Source: Gemmatimonadota bacterium (GTDB taxonomy: Bacteria > Latescibacterota > UBA2968 > GCA-2709665). From it: a stretch of DNA of 64,000 nucleotides. Where the stretch lies: assembly GCA_028877215.1 (NCBI GenBank), contig JAPPFJ010000004.1:62001-126000 (forward strand), written 5' to 3'. Below, in pieces: positions 59,721-64,000 of the stretch (the first letter of the stretch is position 1; the number at the start of each line of letters is the position of its first letter). The translations under genes and the position numbers were made by a program. Under the pieces are notes generated by a model. The model was not told where the DNA came from. It made no database searches and saw only the letters and a program-made list of their open reading frames with translations.

Positions 59721-61658
59721 ATGCCTCGAAACGGCAACATAACCGTCACCCTGCCGGACGGCTCCCGAAAGGACTTCCGTGAGGGCGTCACCATCCTGCA
59801 GGTGGCCGAATCCATCGGTTCGGGCCTTGCGCGTGCCGCTCTGGCCGCAAAAGTCAACGGCCGGGCCGTGGATCTCAGCTGTGGGCTGGACAGCGACGTC
59901 GACCTGGAAATCCTCACCTTTTCCAGCGACGCCGGCAAGGAAGTGTACTGGCACAGCACCGCCCATATCATGGCGCAGGCCGTGCAGGACCTGTTTCCGG
60001 ACGTCAAAGTCACGCTGGGCCCACCCATCGAAAATGGCTTTTATTACGACTTCGATCGGGAAAAACCATTCACGCCGGACGAATTACACAGAATCGAAGT
60101 CAGGATGCGGGAACTCATCGCGGAAGCCCAGGCCTTCGAGCGCAAGGAAATCACCCGGGAGGCCGCGATCGATCTGTTCAGGGAACGCGGCGAGACATAT
60201 AAGCTGGAAATCCTGGAGGAAATCGAACCCGGCGAAACCATCAGCATCTACGAGAATGCCGGCAAGTGGCTGGACCTCTGCCGGGGGCCGCACGTTCCCG
60301 ACACCGGCCGCATCAAGGCCGTCAAATTGCTGAGTTCTTCGGGCGCATACTGGCGGGGCGACGAAAACAACGTGATGCTCCAGCGCATCTACGGCATCTC
60401 CTTTCCGGGAAAGAAAGACCTCAACGCCTATCTCGAGCACCTGGAAGAAGCCAGGAACCGGGACCACCGTACCCTCGGCGTGCAACTCGATCTCTTCTCA
60501 ATCAACGATACCGCCGGACCCGGTCTGGTTCTCTGGCATCCCAATGGCGCGCGAATCAGGAACCAGATTGAAGACTTCTGGCGCGAAGCGCACTACGGCG
60601 GCGGTTATGACCTGGTGGGTTCGCCCCATATCGGCCGCTCCCGTCTCTGGGAAACCAGTGGACATCTGGATTACTTCCGCGAAAACATGTACCCCCCGAT
60701 GGATATCGACGGCCAGGCCTATTTCGCCAAACCGATGAATTGTCCGTTCCACAGCCTCATCTACAAGTCCCGCAGGCGCAGCTATAGAGAGCTTCCATTT
60801 CGATGGGCCGAACTGGGCACGGTCTACCGCTACGAAATGGTCGGTACGCTGCACGGGCTGTTACGGGTGCGCGGATTCACCCAGGACGACGCCCATATCT
60901 TCTGTCGACCGGATCAGGTGGAGGACGAAGTGTCCCGGGTGATCGACTTCACGCTGTTCATCCTGAAGTCGTTCGGCTTTGAAGACTTCAACGTCTACAT
61001 CTCAACCCGGCCCGAAAAGGCGGTTGGAGATCCGGCGGACTGGCAACGAGCCACCGACGCTCTCAAGCGGGCCGTTGACGTACAAAAGCTTCCGTATCGT
61101 ATCGACGAAGGGGCGGGCGCCTTCTACGGCCCGAAGATCGACGTGACCATCAACGATGCCCTGAACAGGGAATGGCAGTGTACCACGATCCAGTTCGACT
61201 TTAACCTTCCGGAACGATTCGACCTCAGCTTTGTGGGTTCAGACGGAAAATTCCACCGTCCGTATATGGTCCATCGCGCCCTTCTGGGCGCCATGGAACG
61301 GTTCTTCGGCCTGCTTATCGAACATTACGCGGGAAATTTCCCGCTCTGGCTGGCTCCGTTACAGGCTGTCGTACTTCCGGTATCGGATCCGTTTGCCGGC
61401 TATGCCGGCGAGGTTGCCAGCCAGCTGAACAGCGCGGGTCTCCGTGCCGAAGTGGACCCACAGGACGCCAAGCTCGGGTTCAAAATTCGCGAGGCTGAAG
61501 TCCGGAAGATTCCCTATATGGTCATTGTGGGCAAGCAGGAAGTCGCCGCACAGTCCATTTCAGTACGCAGGCATGGCGCCGGCGACCTCGGAGGCATGTC
61601 CACGATGGACCTTATCGCCCGTATGCAGAAGGAAGTCGAGACAAAAAGCGTCGCGTAA
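59721..61658 (+). CDS. thrS: Threonyl-tRNA synthetase
   Basis: Class II synthetase of 645 aa. Seen: TGS domain (about 5-63), the editing domain with HSTAHIM (HxxxH, 78-82) and CRGPH (187-191), and the catalytic domain with the zinc ligands Cys341 (MNCPFH), His392 (DDAHIF) and His at about 518 (MVHRA). C-terminal anticodon-binding domain from about 545. First gene of a classic thrS-infC-rpmI-rplT order. Possible regulation by the leader structure described separately. Confidence 0.97.
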   Translation: MPRNGNITVTLPDGSRKDFREGVTILQVAESIGSGLARAALAAKVNGRAVDLSCGLDSDVDLEILTFSSDAGKEVYWHSTAHIMAQAVQDLFPDVKVTLGPPIENGFYYDFDREKPFTPDELHRIEVRMRELIAEAQAFERKEITREAAIDLFRERGETYKLEILEEIEPGETISIYENAGKWLDLCRGPHVPDTGRIKAVKLLSSSGAYWRGDENNVMLQRIYGISFPGKKDLNAYLEHLEEARNRDHRTLGVQLDLFSINDTAGPGLVLWHPNGARIRNQIEDFWREAHYGGGYDLVGSPHIGRSRLWETSGHLDYFRENMYPPMDIDGQAYFAKPMNCPFHSLIYKSRRRSYRELPFRWAELGTVYRYEMVGTLHGLLRVRGFTQDDAHIFCRPDQVEDEVSRVIDFTLFILKSFGFEDFNVYISTRPEKAVGDPADWQRATDALKRAVDVQKLPYRIDEGAGAFYGPKIDVTINDALNREWQCTTIQFDFNLPERFDLSFVGSDGKFHRPYMVHRALLGAMERFFGLLIEHYAGNFPLWLAPLQAVVLPVSDPFAGYAGEVASQLNSAGLRAEVDPQDAKLGFKIREAEVRKIPYMVIVGKQEVAAQSISVRRHGAGDLGGMSTMDLIARMQKEVETKSVA

Positions 61659-61707
61659 ATCCAATCAGGCCCGCAAGCGGCCCGGATCAACTTCGGAGGT
61701 GATCGGT

Positions 61708-62244
61708 ATCAACAGAGGTCCAAGAGTTTTCAGAGATCGAAAACAGGAAAGAGCGCCCCGCGTCAACGAACAGATCCGCATTCCCCAGATCCGACTGGTC
61801 GACAAAGACGGCGAGCAGGTCGGGATCGTAGAAACCAGAAAGGCGATGGAAATGGCGATGGAGGCCGACCTCGACCTGGTCGAAGTCGCTCCCAACGCCC
61901 GACCGCCGGTTTGCCGTATCATGAACTATGGCAAGTACCGGTACGAGCAGAGCAAGAAGCAGAAGAAAGGCAAGAAGACCGCATCGCAACTGAAAGAAAT
62001 CCGCCTAGGCCCCAGAATCAGCGATCACGATTACGAATTCAAGATACGCCACGCCGAGAACTTCCTGAAGCACCGGCACAAGGTCAGAATCTCCGTGGAA
62101 TTTCGCGGCCGTCAGAATATGTATCGAATGCAGGGCAGAGAACTGCTGGAGCGGGCGGAGGAAGACCTTCGGGAGGTCGGTGCGGCCGAAATGCCCATCA
62201 AGGACGAGGGCCGCAACATCGTCGTCATCATTGCGCCGAAGTAA
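61708..62244 (+). CDS. infC: Translation initiation factor IF-3 (start codon AUC)
   Basis: IF-3 of 178 aa: binds 30S, helps select the initiator tRNA. Seen: the conserved N-terminus [36 protein letters not shown] and [17 protein letters not shown] with the C-terminal domain. No ATG, GTG or TTG fits: GGAGGTGATC at 61695-61704 is a perfect match to the 16S 3' end, and the codon 4 nt after it is ATC (61708), just where the IF-3 sequence begins (INRGP). The GTG at 61699 lies inside that Shine-Dalgarno. Rare AUU/AUC starts are known for infC, allowing autoregulation. Confidence 0.9.
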   Translation: MNRGPRVFRDRKQERAPRVNEQIRIPQIRLVDKDGEQVGIVETRKAMEMAMEADLDLVEVAPNARPPVCRIMNYGKYRYEQSKKQKKGKKTASQLKEIRLGPRISDHDYEFKIRHAENFLKHRHKVRISVEFRGRQNMYRMQGRELLERAEEDLREVGAAEMPIKDEGRNIVVIIAPK

Positions 62245-62381
62245 CGTCCGCCGACAGCGGCGCACACGGCATCGGCACGCGGTGCCCGCAGGAAAAACCC
62301 GATGCCGCCCGTTATGCCTGTCAGGGTTCCGGTTTCAATACCCGTTGTACGTTGAGAACGAGCTTTACCAAGGAGTTGAAC

Positions 62382-62576
62382 GTGCCAAAAATGAAGACCC
62401 ACCGAGGAGCCGCGAAGCGGTTCAAACGCCGGAAGTCCGGTGTGATTGGACGCAAGAAGTCAACGGTGACGCATAATCTGACAAGAAAGAGCAGCAAACG
62501 CAAGATGCACCTGCGAAAACCCGCCGTGGTGCATAAATCCGACCAGGACCGCGTTCAGCGCCTGCTTCCCAACTGA
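62382..62576 (+). CDS. rpmI: Ribosomal protein L35 (bL35)
   Basis: 64 aa: [18 protein letters not shown], a highly basic protein. GTG start at 62382 with AAGGAG 7 nt upstream. The intergenic part before it (137 nt) could be the L20-responsive control region, as in other bacteria. Confidence 0.95.
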   Translation: MPKMKTHRGAAKRFKRRKSGVIGRKKSTVTHNLTRKSSKRKMHLRKPAVVHKSDQDRVQRLLPN

Positions 62577-62697
62577 CGGTCCCAACCGATTTCCGGTGGG
62601 ACCCGCCATCCTGCCGTGGCTTTTGGGGTTCAGGCCCCGCCGGCCCGGAAGCAGACACGGCCCGCACACTGCCGGGCGCTACCAGGAGACCATCGAC

Positions 62698-63051
62698 ATG
62701 CCAAGAACGACGAACAGCGTCGCTTCGAGACGCAGACGAAAGAAAGTACTGAAGGCCGCACGCGGATATCGTGGAGGGCGAAGCAAGCTTTATCGCACCG
62801 CGGACGACGCCGTCAATCGCGCGCTTTCCTATGCATACAGGGACCGTCGTCAGAAAAAGAGAAATTTCCGCTCTTTGTGGATCGTTCGAATCAATGCAGC
62901 CGCCAGGCTTAACGGTCTCTCGTACAGCAGTCTGATAAACGGCCTGAAAAAGGCCGACGTTTCCGTCGACAGGAAGGTTCTGGCCAACCTCGCCGTCACG
63001 GATCCAACGGCGTTCTCCGCGTTGGCCCAACAGGCCCGCCAACACCTGTAA
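62698..63051 (+). CDS. rplT: Ribosomal protein L20 (bL20)
   Basis: 117 aa: [19 protein letters not shown] onward, with [11 protein letters not shown] and the [19 protein letters not shown] core. L20 helps assemble the 50S and represses its own operon. Start ATG at 62698 with AGGAG 9 nt upstream. A GC-rich hairpin (GGTCCCAACCG...CGGTGGGACC, about 62578-62604) sits between rpmI and rplT. Confidence 0.96.
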   Translation: MPRTTNSVASRRRRKKVLKAARGYRGGRSKLYRTADDAVNRALSYAYRDRRQKKRNFRSLWIVRINAAARLNGLSYSSLINGLKKADVSVDRKVLANLAVTDPTAFSALAQQARQHL

Positions 63052-63145
63052 TTCGCCCGCCAGGTCAACGGAAACCATTGCAATAGCGTCCCCTCGAATC
63101 AACTCCGATTCCATTCCAGCCGCCCTTGCGTCAGGTATCCCGTCC

Positions 63146-63174
63146 TTGACTTTACTCCATGGACGTGTTACATT
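63146..63174 (+). promoter_or_regulatory. Promoter of the coiled-coil gene
   Basis: TTGACT at 63146-63151, 17-bp spacer, TACATT at 63169-63174; it is followed by MITE copy 3 and then the gene. Confidence 0.5.
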
Positions 63175-63182
63175 GCGTAGTA

Positions 63183-63346
63183 AGAAGCTGTTTTAAAATT
63201 ACCGGTGAGTTCCCGAGCGCGAGCGAAAAAGCGGCGGTCAAGGCGGGAAAATTCGCCCATATTTGTCTATACGGGTGGATTTGACCAACGCCGACCGGCG
63301 CTTTTGCAGCCGTGCGAAGACCGCTGGGAATTTTAAGACAGCTTCT
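63183..63346 (+). mobile_element. MITE-like element, copy 3
   Basis: About 163 bp with the same ends as copy 1 (one change in the left arm: GAAGCTGTTTTAAAATT) and a shorter middle. Flanked by TAA on both sides, a TNA duplication. It lies between a promoter and its gene. Confidence 0.8.
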
Positions 63347-63424
63347 AAGGCTACACGGACGTTGTATCGGCGCCTCACTGCACAAACTTTCTGGGAATTG
63401 TGTCAGCAAGGAAAGGGTGAGAAC

Positions 63425-63988
63425 ATGGAAGCTCAAGATCCGGTAAACGAGCAGCTCGAGTCGAGAGCCAGCGACGACGCACACTTCGAATCAGTCAATG
63501 AACCGGAAGAACAGGCGGAGTCGGAAGGTCCGGAAGAGGGGCAACTCAATCTGCAGGATCAGCAGGACAGTTCATTCCAATCCCCCGAGGAGACGGACGA
63601 ACCTCAGGAATCTGATGTTCCGGAAGACCCGCGGTTTGAAATGGCGGACCGGGCAGACGAAGAGCCGGAAGCCGACGAAGGGGAAGACGACCGGCTGGCG
63701 TCGGAAAACTTCGTTTCCGATCAGCTGGATCTGCTTATCGGCGAGATCGACCGCGCCGTCGACATTATCCGGCAGTTACGAGAGGAAATCGCCGGACTCG
63801 AGCAGCGAAACGGGGAACTCCGGCAGCAGCTGGAAGACAAGAATCAGGTTATCAACGGATTGCAGTCCGATCGGGAACGTCTCCGGTCCATTTACGACAA
63901 CAACGCTTCCCTCATTGAGAACAAGGAGGAGATCCAACGCAAAATCGAAACCATGATCTCGCGTCTGGATTCAGTGAATACAGCGTAA
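63425..63988 (+). CDS. Acidic coiled-coil protein, ZapB-like
   Basis: Protein of 187 aa: residues 1-100 are very rich in Glu, Asp, Gln and Pro and look disordered; the C-terminal half is a coiled coil (EIAGLEQRNGELRQQLEDKN and so on to the end). The coiled-coil half resembles ZapB-type cell-division proteins that follow the rplT region (often with pheS/pheT) in several phyla; the acidic extension is unusual. ATG at 63425 with GGTGAGA upstream. Identification is only by size, composition and position. Confidence 0.55.
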   Translation: MEAQDPVNEQLESRASDDAHFESVNEPEEQAESEGPEEGQLNLQDQQDSSFQSPEETDEPQESDVPEDPRFEMADRADEEPEADEGEDDRLASENFVSDQLDLLIGEIDRAVDIIRQLREEIAGLEQRNGELRQQLEDKNQVINGLQSDRERLRSIYDNNASLIENKEEIQRKIETMISRLDSVNTA

Positions 63989-64000
63989 AACAGCACCGCC

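Overview
This is about 64 kb of GC-rich chromosome from what looks like an uncultured, probably diderm heterotroph. Five phytanoyl-CoA dioxygenase (PhyH) family genes, three Gfo/Idh/MocA oxidoreductases, two enolase-superfamily enzymes, a cluster of amidohydrolases, a secreted protein with dockerin-like EF-hands and microcompartment shell genes resemble genomes of Poribacteria, Latescibacterota and relatives. That placement is inference, since there is no rRNA gene here. Core genes are ordinary: cca, murA, rlmN, queE, thrS-infC-rpmI-rplT, tRNA-Val and tRNA-Phe. No phage, plasmid, transposase or CRISPR array is visible.

Layout. 0-6 kb: end of a secreted protein gene, cca, murA, rlmN, and a divergent M23 peptidase. 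6-20 kb: larC, a heparinase II/III-like protein, two PhyH genes, tRNA-Val, a MetE-C-like protein, then a sugar-type catabolic block (Gfo/Idh/MocA, VOC, Gfo/Idh/MocA, cytochrome c/sugar dehydrogenase fusion, TIM-barrel isomerase). 19.7-30.5 kb: an unusual membrane cluster with a LolD/MacB-type ATPase, two large polytopic membrane proteins, and between them a 1518-residue protein that joins a degenerate M28 peptidase-like domain to an FtsX-type permease. 30.8-41.9 kb: the most striking region. A two-domain BMC shell protein is followed 8 nt later by a protein with four tandem BMC domains, then a DapA-family aldolase with a microcompartment-style N-terminal tail, a PHP hydrolase, PhyH, dehydrogenase, a DapF-like protein with both catalytic cysteines changed to serine, two enolase-superfamily enzymes, a second PhyH and an epimerase. 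41.9-46.4 kb: an envelope protein with TolQ/ExbB-like and TolR/ExbD-like partners and two coiled-coil membrane proteins. 46.6-58 kb: a sigma factor under an SOS-box-like operator, more oxidoreductase/PhyH genes, a HisN-like phosphatase, a copper-monooxygenase-like secreted protein, a nucleotidyltransferase, three amidohydrolases, an epimerase and a HAD phosphatase. 58.5-64 kb: queE, the translation operon and a coiled-coil ZapB-like gene.

Non-coding content is rich. There is a 3-copy MITE-like element with perfect 3-bp TNA target duplications, three further dispersed intergenic repeat families, a candidate 140-nt structured RNA, and a leader upstream of thrS with mutually exclusive hairpins. 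The best candidate for an undescribed system is the BMC locus. Its 4+2 domain arithmetic fits either a covalently linked double-stacked trimer or a two-chain pseudohexamer, and the usual metabolosome enzymes are absent nearby.
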